Source of the DNA: Phaeotremella fagi
Lineage: Eukaryota > Basidiomycota > Tremellomycetes > Tremellales > Phaeotremellaceae
Direction: 5' to 3'
NCBI GenBank assembly: GCA_001599715.1
Contig: BCHU01000006.1
Location: 310,001-374,000, forward strand
DNA: 64,000 nt
This document shows, one piece after another, positions 1-13,068 of the stretch. Made by a program: the position numbers and the translations under genes. The notes under the pieces were generated by a model. The model was not told where the DNA came from. It was given only the letters and a program-made list of their open reading frames with translations, and ran no database searches. The stretch's first letter is position 1; the number at the start of each line of letters is the position of its first letter.

Positions 1-68
1 TAGTCAGATCTATTAAACTTTTTTTCTTCCTCCTTCTTTCTCATTCAATCTTTCAAAAAAAAACAATC
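1..68 (+). promoter_or_regulatory. Pyrimidine-rich leader of ILV5
   Basis: The bases just before the ILV5 start are almost all C and T, with runs of T followed by an A-rich stretch next to the ATG. Such tracts are common in front of highly expressed basidiomycete genes. Only the end of the promoter is in the window. Confidence 0.4.
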
Positions 69-1643
69 ATGTCTTTCTCAAGATCAGCCCTCAGATCAGC
101 TCTTAGAGCTGCTGCTCCTAAAACAGGTCGTGCTGTCGCAACTAGATCTTACTCTTTACTCGCTAGAGAGGCTCCTAAAGCTGCTGCCGTCGCTAGTCGT
201 CTTGGTGTAAGTGTTTTTTCCATTTTTTTTTTCTTGACAGGTTGAACTTTTATACTTATACTTTTGTGAACAGGCCACTCGTGGTGTTAAGACTCTTGAC
301 TTCGCTGGTACCAAGGAGAACGTTTACGAGAGAGCTGACTGGCCTCTTGACAAACTCCAAGCGTGAGTTATATCGAAACATTGACAGATTCACTGGAGAG
401 AGAAAAAAACACTGATACCCAATTTTAATAGCTACTTCAAGGATGACACCCTTGCCATGATCGGTTACGGTTCCCAAGGTCACGGTCAATCACTCAACGC
501 TCGTGACAACGGTCTTAAAGTTATTGTCGGTGTTAGAAAAGGTGGTGAATCTTGGAAACAAGCTCAAGAAGATGGTTGGGTTCCAGGAGAAACTCTTTTC
601 GATATCCCAGAAGCTATCAACAAAGGTACCATCATCATGAACCTTTTATCTGATGCTGCTCAATCTCAAACTTGGCCTGAAATCGCTCCTCTCATTACTA
701 AAGGTAAAACTCTTTACTTTGCTCACGGTTTCTCCGTCGTTTACAAGGAAGACGTAAGTGGTTTCAAAACTTTTGATTTACAGGAAAGAAATCGTAGACT
801 GACAATAATCGTAGACCAAAGTTGTCCCACCAGCCGATGTCGATGTCATCCTCGTCGCACCAAAAGGTTCAGGTAGAACCGTAAGAACTCTCTTCCTCGA
901 GGGTCGTGGTATCAACTCCTCCATTGCCGTTTTCCAAGATGTTACTGGTAACGCCAAGGAGAAGGCTATCGCTCTTGGTATCGCCGTTGGTTCAGGTTAC
1001 GTTTACGAAACCACCTTTGAGAAGGAAGTTTTCTCTGATCTTTACGGAGAACGTGGTGTCGTGAGTTATTTAGCACCTCTATGTGGAACAAGCAACTGAC
1101 ATCAATACAGCTTATGGGTGGTATCCAGGGTATGTTCCTCGCTCAATACGAGGTTCTCAGAAAAAACGGTCACTCCCCCTCTGAGGCTTTCAACGAAACC
1201 GTTGAAGAAGCTACTCAATCCCTCTTCCCATTAATCGGTAAATACGGTATGGACTACATGTACAACGCCTGTTCTACCACTGCCCGTCGTGGTGCTCTCG
1301 ACTGGGCTCCTAAATTCAAGGAGTAAGTGGAACGCTGTATATTAAATGAAAGTAGACGATGTATGACTAACTTGAATCTTTAGGGCCAATCTTCCAGTTT
1401 TCGAAGCTCTTTACAAATCCGTAAAGGACGGTTCAGAAACTCGTCGTTCCCTCGAATTCAACTCAAGAAAAACTTACCGTGAAGACCTCCAAAAGGAGCT
1501 TGACGAGATTGACAACCAAGAGATCTGGAGAGCCGGTAAGACCGTCAGAGCTCTTAGAGTGAGTCTTTGTTTCATTTTTAATTCAAATGATTATGTCTTA
1601 TTAACATTTTCTTTAGCCTGATGCCAACAAGGACGAGCTTTAA
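69..1643 (+). CDS. ILV5: Ketol-acid reductoisomerase, mitochondrial (acetohydroxyacid isomeroreductase)
   Basis: This enzyme makes 2,3-dihydroxy-isovalerate or 2,3-dihydroxy-methylvalerate from acetohydroxy acids with NADPH, in mitochondrial branched-chain amino-acid synthesis. I read seven exons: 69-206, 274-362, 432-753, 815-1060, 1111-1322, 1384-1558 and 1617-1643, giving 402 residues, normal for the fungal family. The first ~40 residues are Arg/Ser/Ala-rich like a mitochondrial presequence. Exon 3 holds the Rossmann motif MIGYGSQGHGQ followed by a basic phosphate-binding loop. Later exons carry the conserved GSGYVYETTFEKEV and GALDWAPKF segments of the knotted C-terminal domain. The start is the first ATG after a pyrimidine-rich leader. 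An oddity is that the last four residues are KDEL. Identification is firm; exon borders are inferred from GT-AG signals and frame. Confidence 0.96.
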
Positions 1644-2027
1644 ATGGTTCAACTTTAGTTGTTCGTGTTGAAATCCCTTGTTCTCTTGCTCTTCCGTCCC
1701 TTCCTCCCAAAAACAAAAAAAGACCTATTCTTCATGTGTTATCCTACCGATTAGATTTAAGGTCGTTCGTTGTGTTATTCTTCTCATTTGGATATATACT
1801 TCAATTTCACTTTCACTCTTACTACTCTTATGCATGCAGTATCACAACAAAAAAGCCAATACAGCATAAACTGAATTAAATACACATCATTTTATTGAAT
1901 TTATCCCATAATGATTTGCCACGCGACTGACTTGTTTACATCTAAAATCAAAGTAAATCACCTTCTCTTCCCATCTCATCTTATCCCATCTCATCCTTCT
2001 CTCTTCTCCACATCCATCTCCCCCTCC

Positions 2028-5000
2028 ATGGCTGCGATATATCTAGAGACCCCAGCAAGGGTTCTCAAAAGAGTACAAGAACTTGAAGATATGGAATTAC
2101 CTTCGTTACCTAGTTTTCAACATAACATTGATTATGATAGTGAGATTGAAGTTGGAAGTGCAAGTGAAGCAGAGACAAGTATTCAAGGAAGTGTTAGGTC
2201 AATGTTGGTTGAGAGTGAAATTGTAAGTTGTACTTTATCAACATTATCTCTGACGCTATTAGGATCCAGCAACTCCCCACCCATTAAGACGATTCGTAGA
2301 ACCATCAACAACCGAATCTAATTCAACCCCAACAGGTCGTCAATCATCAGCAGAAATCTCGTCTGTATCCTCCTCCTCACCATTCCCACCTCTAGACAAC
2401 TCAATTCCAGTATCTTCATCAACCAACACCGTCGCCTTCACATCAACTCCAATCTCACAATCACGATCTAGATCTAAAAGTCGTGGTTTGGAAGGTAGAC
2501 GTGAGAGTGGTTTCAGTGATTTGAAAAGTAGTACTTCAACACGTAGAGAGATTTGGAGTACGCCTGGTCAAATGAGTATGAGTTTTGAAGGTGAAGAGAT
2601 ACCTCCTGCAAGTATTGTGTTAGGTTCAGAAGTTTCAATCCCGTTGAACGATGTTTCGGAGGTATGTTCAAATTAAATGATTAAATCTAACTTCATATCA
2701 GGAATCTAGGGATAATATCTCTCGACCTTCAACTACACCCGTTACGAGACGTTTATCCCAAGGTCATGTTTTACTTCAAAGACCTGGTCGACGTGGGATA
2801 TCTACAGGTTTACAAGCTTTACAACAGGTTCAAGATGAGCTTGATCAATTTCCTGCAACTGCTGTACATATCTCTGAAAGAGATCGGATTCCAAGTTTAT
2901 CAAGATCAGAAATCTCAGTAACGGATACTAGTGGTGGGGCTTCTACCCCTGAAGGTCCTATGAGGGTTTTAACGGTCAACACTTCCATGTCTGGTCATCA
3001 TAGTACGGTATTTTATGATTCAGAAGATGGACCGACACAAGCGTACGATGTCGATTCTGATTCAGCAGTTGAGAACTCTGGATCAAACGTTTTATCAAGA
3101 ACTGAGAATCTTGTCGCTCAATCTCCCGGTGTATCAAGAGGAAGATCGACCAGTGAGAATAACTATAGATCGACACCTCGGACAAGAATCTTGGGTGATA
3201 TCACCACTTCTGCCTCTCAAAATGTTCCACTTCCATACACACCTTCTCCAGCGGCTTTTTCTAAAATATCAGATTTCTCGACTCCACGACCATCACTTGA
3301 TGATGCGGAAAGAAGAAAGAATCATGTTCTCGCTGTTCTTAATTCTACCGGATTACCAAGTAGGGTCATGCGATCATTTAGAACGACACCACACCCTCTT
3401 CGTCGAGTTTCAGTTGCTCCTCATTCGGAATCTATTGCGGAAGAAGGCAGTCCGTTGTCAACTTTACAAATCAATCATTCAGTTGATCAAATTGGCAATG
3501 AATCTTTCGTTTCAATAGCTTCTTCAGCGGATCTCACTTCTGATAGAAGAGCTTCTCATCTCCCACACATGATACGTGGTAACACCTCTTTCCCCAACAT
3601 TCTTCTACCAACCAGTGGTTCTGCTCCTTCACCAGGCGGTTCTTTACGTGATGGTTTGGCTGATAAACGAGTGGATGGCGTTAAACTTCATAAACACTTA
3701 AATGCTATGAATCAACAACTTTTACAGGAGAATGGTGATTTGGCTAGAGAAGCTGGTACATGGAGGAATGAGGTTGAGAGACTTCGCAGTATACTTGAAG
3801 AAGCTGGAATCGAAGCTGGGGAGTTACCGGAGATCGCCAATGATAACAGTTTGGTTGTCTCACAATCACAAAGCAAACTTCAACAATCACCTGGAAACTC
3901 TACTTCCAGTCCTCGAGAGTGGCGAAGTAAAAATGGTGGATTCGAAAGATCGAGTTCATTGGATTCTCAACTGGCTAGAATGGGTCGTAGAGATTCCGAA
4001 GGTCGACAAACATCAGCCCAAGATATTTTCGATGGTATCAATCCCGAAGAGCATGCTGCTATCATGCAAGAAATGGCTGAAAGACTCGAAGCTCTCGAAG
4101 AAGGTCTGGAGGAGAAAGATCGAATCATCGCTGAACTAGAAGAGAACACTCAAAATCGACCAAACGATAATTCTAATTCTGACTTATATCAACAAATCGA
4201 AATTCTTAAACAGAAAGTCGAAGAAGCTGATAAAGCTAGAGCTGATTTCGCTAGTAAAACTGAACAACATGCTAGTCAGTTTGGAGATATTTGTTCAGCG
4301 TATGAATCTCAGGTTAAAGGTCTTGAGAGGGATTTACGTGAGACTGAGGAGAAATGGAAGACGGTTACAGCAGAGAAAACTAGGATGGAAGCTGTCAATC
4401 TCGGTGGTGATGCTGATGGTAGGGAGGTCGAGTTTAGAAAACAGATCTCGGACTTGGAAGAGGAGTTGAAAACTTTGAAACAACAGGTTGTGAGCAAAGA
4501 ACGAGAATTGGAGAAACTGAACGACAACCTTGAAATATCAACCAACGCTAAGGATCTAGCCGAAAAGAGAGCTGTTGATGCAGAGGATCAACTGGGAGAA
4601 TTACAGAATAAACTCCGATCAGCTCGTTCGACAGAAACAGATCTTCAAGCCGAATTCGAATCCCTTCAAAAAAGCTATCAAGATTCAGAGATCGCTCGTC
4701 AAACTTTGGAGGAAGACACTGAGCGATTATCAGGACAGGTTGATGATCTCCAACGATCTGGTGAGGAACAGGAAGCTGAACTTGATCGTCAACATGAAGA
4801 GATCCACCAACTTACCGAAAAGATTCAAGAGCTCGAATCTGCTTTGAACGATGCTGGTGCGAACAGTCAAATAGACGAGATTGAGAATCTTCGAAGAGAG
4901 TTGGATGAGGTTAATGAAATACTCGCCGAACGTGATCAGGATCTGGAAGAACTTCGAGGGAAATTAGATAGATCAGCGATTGGAGATGAAAGATCTTTCG

Positions 5001-6999
5001 ATGATAATTCTGTGGTTAAAGATTTGGAAGAACGACTTGATGAAGCTCATCGAGAGATTGGACGTCTCAAGCACGATCTCGCTGCTACACCTCATCGAAA
5101 ATCAGCGATTGAAATCAAAGACGCCAGGATTGAAGCTTTGGAAAGGGAAAAGGCGGCTTTACTGGATCGATTAACCAGTTCTCAGCAATCACCTGGAACT
5201 CCATTCCAAGCTACACCTTTCGTCCATCGAGCGATAACTTCATTAAAAACACCTAAGACTCCTGGACCACTCAATGATGTAAGTTGTACTCTGATGTATG
5301 GTTTGGTGACTAACGAACAATTTCAATAGCTCTCTTGGTTACAGACTACCATCAATGATTCGAATGAACCAGTTCTCAATGCTCAGATCGAATTCTTACA
5401 AACTGAACTTCAGAAGGCGAATTCTCAACTTGATGTCAACTTCGATCGATTGGAATCAGCAGGTCAAGGGGCTTTAGCTTTAGCTGAACAATTGGCTGTT
5501 GCCAAAGATCGAATCGCTCAATTAGAAAGCGAGTTACAAAGACTCAATAAAGGTAAAAACGATCTTGGAGATGCTGAGAGGTAAGTCTGTACATTGGTAG
5601 CAAGGTTCTAACGACTGTAGACAATCTTCAACCTTATCGAAAGCTCTCCAACACGTTCATGATCAAATGGCAACTCTTAAAAACGATCTTGAGACTGAAC
5701 GAAATCGTCTTTCAAAGGATAACGGACGTCTTAATGATCTGGTCTCGGAGTTACGGTTGAAATCTCAAAAAGAATCTCAAGTTTTCCGAGCTGAGTTGGA
5801 ACGAGTTAGTAACGAAGCTGAAGAGGAGATGGTGGTTTCAAAGAAAGAGTTGAAAGAGTTGAAAGATGAAAGGGACGCTTTGAAAACTGTGAGTTCCGAA
5901 AAAGACTTCAAAAGAAATCGTAATGACCACTTGTTGCAGGATCTTCATTCTTTAACAGTGAAGAACCGAAAGATTGAACGAGAATTGGTCGAACGTCAGA
6001 ACGCTTTGGATGATTACGCCAGTCGACAGGCCCGACAACAGAAATCCCTGGCCAATCAAGGAATCGACGGTAAACAAGATATACAGAAACTGGAAACAGC
6101 TCTACGACAATCTGAATCAATCATCAACACTCTTCGAAACGATTTAAGATTTCGTGAAACTTCTCTCAGCGACGCTGAAGCGAAAATTGTCCGTCTTGAA
6201 AACAAATGTTCTTCCGTTACGAAAGAATTACGAGTTTTCGAAAGGGATTTGCAAAACCAACGAAGGGAAAGTAAGAAATTCGGTGATCAACTTGAAAATC
6301 TCGTTAGAGATCATGAGAAACTCTCCAGCACTCATTCAGCTACTATCTCGGAACATCGAAAGGAACTCATGAACGTTCGTGAGAGATTACAGAACTCTCA
6401 TCGTGAACTTGCCTCGATTCAAACCAAGTATTCAGATCTTTCACGATGGAAAGAACATCATCAATGTGATACGTGAGTTCAAATCCTCAGTCTTCAACGA
6501 CATTTTATTGACAATTTGATTCTGAAGTGGGAAGCAAAGTTTGGAGGTTCAAAAATCTAAACTGAAAGCTCAAAGTCGAGAACTCGCTGGTCAAGTCAGA
6601 TATCTGAAAGCTAAATATACGAGGGAAGCGACGTTCAGAAACGCTTTAGCTTTGCAGAAGCGTTATCTTCTTCTTTTGATTGGATCAATGAGTCTCAAGT
6701 GAGTCTCAGGAGTTTCAAACAAGGAAATTTTATTTATGCTGATTGACTGCCAATAGCGAACAAGCGAGTTTAAAGATTATAGCAACGATGGGATTCCCTT
6801 TACCTGCTCCTCGTGCTTCTAAATGGACTTTGAAAACTGTCGGATTGGCTGTTTTAGCAACTATTAGAGCGAGGTAAGTACCAACTTTCAGTCTTCGCCA
6901 TGAAACACCCTACTCACTCTACTCGATAGGAAACAAGCGAGTCAATGGAGGGAAGAGGTCTATACGAGAAACGCAGTGGTAGACAGAAGAAGGAGTTGA
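2028..6999 (+). CDS. PACT-domain coiled-coil spindle pole body protein (Pcp1/Spc110/pericentrin type)
   Basis: Predicted structural scaffold that anchors gamma-tubulin complexes at the spindle pole body. Exons: 2028-2222, 2263-2661, 2702-5278, 5330-5580, 5621-6472, 6528-6698, 6757-6873 and 6930-6999, giving 1543 residues (1526 if an extra 51-nt intron at 5889-5939 is removed). The first ~480 residues are Ser/Thr-rich and low complexity. A short helical segment beginning KLHKHLNAMNQQLLQENGDL resembles the CM1/Cnn motif that binds gamma-tubulin complexes, though this is weaker. Then come ~900 residues of heptad coiled coil. The C-terminus has the PACT signature, with VRYLKAKYTREATFRN then LALQKRYLLLLIG and a basic tail ending VVDRRRS. 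The fungal Pcp1/Spc110 family has the same N-terminal CM1, long coil, C-terminal PACT layout. Assignment to this class is fairly sure; exact orthology is inferred. Confidence 0.82.
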
Positions 7000-7251
7000 T
7001 TGAGGTTTACTATTTTTGTTTCGGTTTTATGATAACGATCGGTCTTTTGCTTGAAGTCCTTCCATTTCGATTTTTGTTCATTGCTTGTCATTTATTTATG
7101 GGAGTTTCATTCTCTATAACCCATGTATTCTGTATCTTGGCCAATTCTCTTGTCTCAACGATTGCATTCAAAATATAAATATATGTCACATTCCCGATAC
7201 ATGTTAAGATCTCAAATCAAGAAAAATATACAAGCAAAACACCAAACCTCG

Positions 7252-10200
7252 TTACTTTCTTCGTGCCAACCTCCTCTTGATAAAACCTGTGATCCCCGTT
7301 GATTCTTCCTCAACTTCTTCCTTCTTCGGAACCTCGACTTCCTTTTCTGGACTGATACTCGATAGATTCTTCTTACTTCTGGTACTTCGTTTAGGGACCA
7401 GCGTCAAGTTGTTATCCTCTCCCCCAACTTCATCATCTTCTGGAACGGTCTCCTCGATCTTTCTCTTTCGACGTCTAGTTCCTGATGCTGGGGGTGTTAT
7501 CTCACTAGATTGGGATAGTTCGTTGGAAGGTTGAATTTGAGCAGTCGGTTCAACACTCTGAGCTTTCGATCTGGTAACTCGACCTTCGGTGATTATAGGG
7601 ATAACACTTGAAGGTTCCGGAATGATCTCGTCTTTCTCAACAGCCTCTGACGTAGATACAGTTTCACTTTCATCGTCCACTTCACCATCTTTGGGTCGAT
7701 AGGTAGAGTCCGACTGACGGGTTCTCCTTCGTGGAGTCAAAGACCTTTGACGTTCTTTTTTCGACGAACTTTTGATCTTCTTTGGCGTTTCCAAACATTT
7801 CGTGATCGGTTCACCTTCATCTCCCTCGTCTTCCACCACAATTACTGTTGAAGTTTCCGACGCCGCATCCAACTCCTCTTCAGCCGGTCTGTAGGTTTCA
7901 TCCGTAGCTTTAGATTTACGTGGTCCTGATTTTTTGTTTTTACCTCTGGCATTTGATGATTCTTGGGCCGAGGAAGGTGCGTCAACCTCGGGCTCCACTA
8001 CCACTGACTCTGAACTATGTTCAGAAACGATCTCAGATTGTCCGATTTCTTTCTCTTCCTCATTCTCATCGTCAATTTCCTCGTCCTCATCCGGACGGTA
8101 TGTTGAGTCTGTTTGGCGTGTTTTACGAGGTCTTACCGAAGCGAAGGAATCCGTTCTATTTTTTCTTTTCCCGGTAGTTGTAGTCTTTGCAGGAGTCAAC
8201 TCTTCTAGTGTTTCTTCCGCAGACTCGTCGACCGTTCCAACACCTAAATCTAGTAGTCGAGCGGATTTTTTACGAGGACTAGGTGAACCACTCGATTGAT
8301 CACTGGCAAAAGTGACGCTCTTCCTTCCTGTCGACGAAGCTCTTGGTGACTGAGCTGCTGCATAGTCATCTGGTGTTGCTGATGGGGTACGATCCAATAA
8401 CCTCTTGGAACGTGAAGAACCAGCAACGGGAGTTACGTCGCGTGGAGTTGATCTACTCCTTAGCTGTCTACCTTGAGCTGGAGTCTGCACTGGTGTGGTT
8501 TCCGATGGTGGGACCTGACCTTCAGCCCTGAGAAGACGGCAATGACCTTGATGAAGAGAATCACCAGCTATTCGATGTAATTTACTGAAAATTTCGGGGT
8601 GAAGTTCGTTATTTTCTTCAAAAATAACATTATCGTGAGCTTGGTCTTGTTCTTCAGGTGTGGGCTCGCCGAGATCTTCTGAACCTTCTTCTAAAGCTTG
8701 ACCAGCAAATGCACAAGCTGGTACTAATACCACAGCAACTGGAGTATCTCCAAGCACACGAATGATCAATTTGTGATATCCACAGTGAGATCTGGTGACT
8801 GGTGGAAGAGATTCACGTCCTGCTTTTCTACCGGATCTTCGAGCTGCTGGTCTGTTTTCTTGAGGTTCACCGTGATGATGTTCCAAAATTCGATACCTCG
8901 TGACAGGCTCATCATCTTCCACAACAGAGGGAGCAGCGGTTGCTTGAGCAGTGACCGAAAGGGAGGGAGTGTTACTGCCTTCATCAAAAGGAATATCTGG
9001 AGGACCAACTACAGCGTCGGGAGCCTCAGCTTGAGGATCCGGAAGAGTTGGAGGTGTCTCCTCCCTTGGTACGATTTCATGATCCGGAACATCCGCTACC
9101 AGGGGAGCAACCTCGACTTGGGCGACGACTGAGGCCGATGGGGATGGAACATCGCCGTCGAAGGGAATTTGAGGAACTGGAAGTATGGCGTCAGGAGGAG
9201 AAATCGAAGGATCTGGTAATTCAGGTGGTGTTGCGGTCCTTGCACGAGTTTCATCGTCGATGGAGTTTGGTAAAACCTCTTCAGGTGCTTCGACAAACAA
9301 AGAAGGACTGATATTCGTTTGGGGTGTCAACTCGTGTGGAGAGATTGGTAAGATGGCTGAGGTATCGGGGACTGGTAAGCTGGGATCCGGTAGCTCAATG
9401 GGGTTTTCTAAAATTTGAATGGTCGTTCAGCCAAGAAAACAAGAAATTACAGAACGAAACAGACGAACCGTTTATTTTAACACTCTCACTGTTTTGGAAT
9501 TCCTCCAAAGGAATTTCCAAATGAGTCAAGTCATTTGAATCGCCATTGATTGGTCCATCAGCTTCCAGGTCGTTAAATTGGGATTCTGATCGTTAACAAT
9601 AATTCAAAGTTGAGACTTACTGTCTCCATGAACCTCGAGCATAGGCTCTTCTTCATCATCGACTTCAATGGCTTCTTGCCACCGAGAAGGACTGGGACGA
9701 TCATCGTCATCGCCGTGGTAGTCGTCTTCATTGAGCTGAAGTTCCTTTGTAGATTGAGGCGATGTAGGGGTTTCAATCTCTAGACCGTCTTCAGTATAGA
9801 TTGGTGCGTCATTTGGTACAGTTCTTTTTGTCATCTCAGATACCACTTCCTGTGTTGCCTCGATCGGTTCAGATTTTTCGGTAATTTGAGTCGATGGATA
9901 TGGATCGTGTACGGCACTCTCCTCATTGACTGTGATGGAGTTACCATAATCTTGTTGGACATCACCATCGTGAACTGAAGTTACAAGGTCTTCGCCCAAA
10001 GGAGCGGATGGTATCGAGAAACTTTCAGTGATGTCAACGACGCCAACATCGAGATCTTCCTGAACGAGTCCAGTATTTTCTTCTTCCGGAGCATCAGTCG
10101 GTTCGTCAACATTGACCACAGTGTAGACTTCTGTATCTCCTTCAAGAATCGGTGTCACTGACAACTCCTTTCTTTCTGAATCCATCTCTTCGAATTCCTT

Positions 10201-13068
10201 CTCTGATACCAGTCTATCGTATTCTTCATCCAGTGGCATCTCTTCGTCGTCGGATGGCATCAGAGGATCATGTGTTTCCCCAGACAACAGTTCGTAATCG
10301 TTCGATTCCTCTGGGGCTATGTTATTCGATGGGAGTGGTGGATAAATGGAAGTGGTCGGAATCATCGTTTCCGAATGTTCAAGTAATACTGATTGATTCA
10401 AAGATTGAGGGTTGATTTCTGGAACAACAGTATTCAGAGGAGAGTGATCTGTTCCAGCTTCTGCTGATGTATTATCGCTGGGTTCCAATGCTGAAGTCAT
10501 TTGTTGAGATGGAGAGCTCTGATGTTCCATGATGATAGGTGGTGATAGTGAACGTGATCGAACAGCTGATTCAAAAATATCGTAACCAGTGACTTGAGTA
10601 GGCATAATCTCTGCCATTTCATTAGTCTCTTCAGGTGGGGTGATTTCCCCCTGTTCCACTTCTGTAGCGGTCGAAGGAACATTGTAAACTGCGAACAGAT
10701 TCCTATCAAATACTTCCTGCGGTAGTATCGCTTCATTTGTTGGCGGATGAATGACAAAGTTGTCCGATTCGACTCTACCTTCTTGGTAGTCATCATCGAT
10801 GATGGCCTGCGAGAATGGTCCAGTGGTACCGAACTCTTGTTGTGGTTGATGCTGCACACCGCCAACATAGACTGGCTCGGAGCTGTATTGATTCCCATCG
10901 TACACCGAAGGTGGTTGATTTCCAACGTCAAAGATATCCGTGGAACCCTCAGTCAACGATGCTGCCCCCATTTCTCCCAAATCTTGCGGTACATATGAAG
11001 AGGGACTAACTGGTTGTCCAGTTCCAAAGTTTTGATACCCTTCCACTTGTCCATAATTTTGTTGGGAAGCGAAGCTCTGATTTGCCATAGGTGATGTCAA
11101 AAACTCCGCTATATCTGAAGATTCGAGGTAATTCAATCGAGCCTCTGGAATTGCGACAGTTTGTGGAATTGAATCATCAATGAATTGCGTATTACCGTTT
11201 TGGTTTTGTCCGGCGATGACAGCGGAGATGATAGTAGCTGTGATATCGGAAGGGATTTGACTCATTTCAACACCATCGTTTATACCTTCCGAGTAAATGG
11301 GTTCCTGTTGTGCGAAGATGGAAGTGTCGAGAGGCTCTTGGACCAACATGTTGTCAAGAGGCTGCGATCCGAATTGTTGAAGTAGTAAATTGAGATCTGT
11401 GGATCCATGATTCAATGGCGGTGGAGTAGGTTCTGAGACATCATCGAAATGCTCATCCTCTTCCACCATTGCGGTTTCATCTTGAGGTTCTTCTCGTTGT
11501 CCGTATTCCTCATAGACCCCTGATTGATCATCATCATTTACATCCTCCTCCAATTCTTCCTGTTCTTCCTCTTCCTCGTCCTCGTTGTCTTCATGCTCGT
11601 CTTCGTCTTCTTCCCCATCATCGTCATCGTCATCCTCCTCTTCGTTCTCAACATCATCACCAGCCTGTGAAGTTAAGTCGGCGTTCGAACGATCCGTATC
11701 CAGTTGATCTTCTTCTTCTCCTTCTTCATCATCATCATTTGAATCCAGAAACTCAATGGGACTATCAGAGTTTCCTGCTCCCGTGACAGCAGGTATCCGA
11801 GGGAAAGGTCGGATTTCGATAGGTGGCGCCTGCTCTTCCTCATCGTCCTCCTCCTCGTAAGATTCTTCGGATTCTTCGTCATTCGTATTGCCTCCCTCAT
11901 CGTCATCATCTTCATCTTCATCTTCACTCCCCTCCTCCTCTTCTCCGTTATCGTCTTCGTCCTCGTAGGCAGCATGCTCAGAGTTTTCCAATCCCTGCTG
12001 TTGGCCATAAGACCTGTACCCTTCCTCATCCATGCCAGGCTCCTCGGCATATTCTTCTCTTTCACCACCAGTCTCGTCGTAAACACCCTGCAAACGATCC
12101 TCCCCATACAGAAGTATATTTTCCTCCGCATGAGCACCCAAGTATTCTTGATATGAATCACGATCTCCTTCAGGATATGCACCTGTGTTTTCAATACCGT
12201 TATTGGGATAGGATGGAGAGATGATTGAGATGTTCTGATAATCTGCTTCTAAGAGGGAAGGGTCGATCTGTTCTTGACCATCATACGTGTGGTCGTGTTC
12301 TACTATTTCGTCCTCACTTAGGAGATTAATCGGTGTTTCTTCTGTAGCAATTCAGTGTAAGCTTCAACAGGAAGTTATAGGGGTTTCACTTACCGTTTGT
12401 GTTCTCGTATTCATCTTGATCTTCCAGTTCATCCCCTTCATCATCATCCTCTTCTTCATCTTCCCTAGAATCTTGATCATTCTCATCGTCATCCTCGTTT
12501 TCATCTTCATTCTGATCCATTTCATCGTTCTCCACCCATTCACCCTGTCGCTCACCCTCACCGTCATGATAAACGTCATCCTCGTATACATCCTGTTCTT
12601 CATTCTCTAGCTCTTCCTGTCGATCTTCATCATATTCACCGTCAATGTCATCGAACAAACCATCATCATGAGAATCTAAAAGCGAAAAGGGGGATGAACA
12701 TCCATTCCCAACAAGCCAATAAGAAGTCCAAACAGTGAAAACTTACTGACAACAATCCCATTCCTACTCAAAGCTCCAATAGCACCGTCCAATTCATTTT
12801 GAGAGACCACGGAAGATAGATATCCATCGTCAAATGGTTGTTGAACGTCTTTCTCTTGGATTTGATCAACAGGTGACACTGCTCGTGGTGAGGTGGAAGG
12901 ATCAGGTGAAAATTCATTGATTGATCGACGACCATATCTTCGTTCAGCTATCTTCCTTTGTATACCACTCAACCAATCTGTGACTTCTTCTATTGGCCAT
13001 AATTCAGAGGGTGTCGGGTTGTGTATCCCATTTGGAGGATTTCTGGGTATATTGGAAGGTGGTAACAT
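7252..13068 (-). CDS. Large acidic low-complexity protein with two internal repeat families, function unknown
   Basis: Five exons on the minus strand: 13068-12747, 12675-12394, 12341-9621, 9585-9490 and 9407-7252. They join in frame to 1858 residues. I do not recognise the family. The N-terminus (MLPPSNIPRNPPNGIHNPTP) is followed by a folded-looking stretch WPIEEVTDWLSGIQRKIAER. Very long Asp/Glu tracts lie at 11.5-12.6 kb. Three imperfect Pro-rich repeats starting LPDP lie at about 8.92-9.39 kb. A conserved-looking segment SHCGYHKLIIR...VLVPACAF contains Cys and His. The C-terminal third alternates acidic and basic blocks, with three copies of a T-[DE]-x-TYRP motif and a basic end (KRRLARRK). 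This composition suggests a nuclear chromatin or nucleolar protein, which is inference only. It has no FHA, BRCT or kinase signature that I can see. Confidence 0.85.

Noticed and set aside
11469..12224. Plus-strand open frames opposite the acidic tracts
   Set aside because: They are antisense shadows of Asp/Glu-rich codons (giving His/Leu/Pro/Arg-rich strings), not genes.
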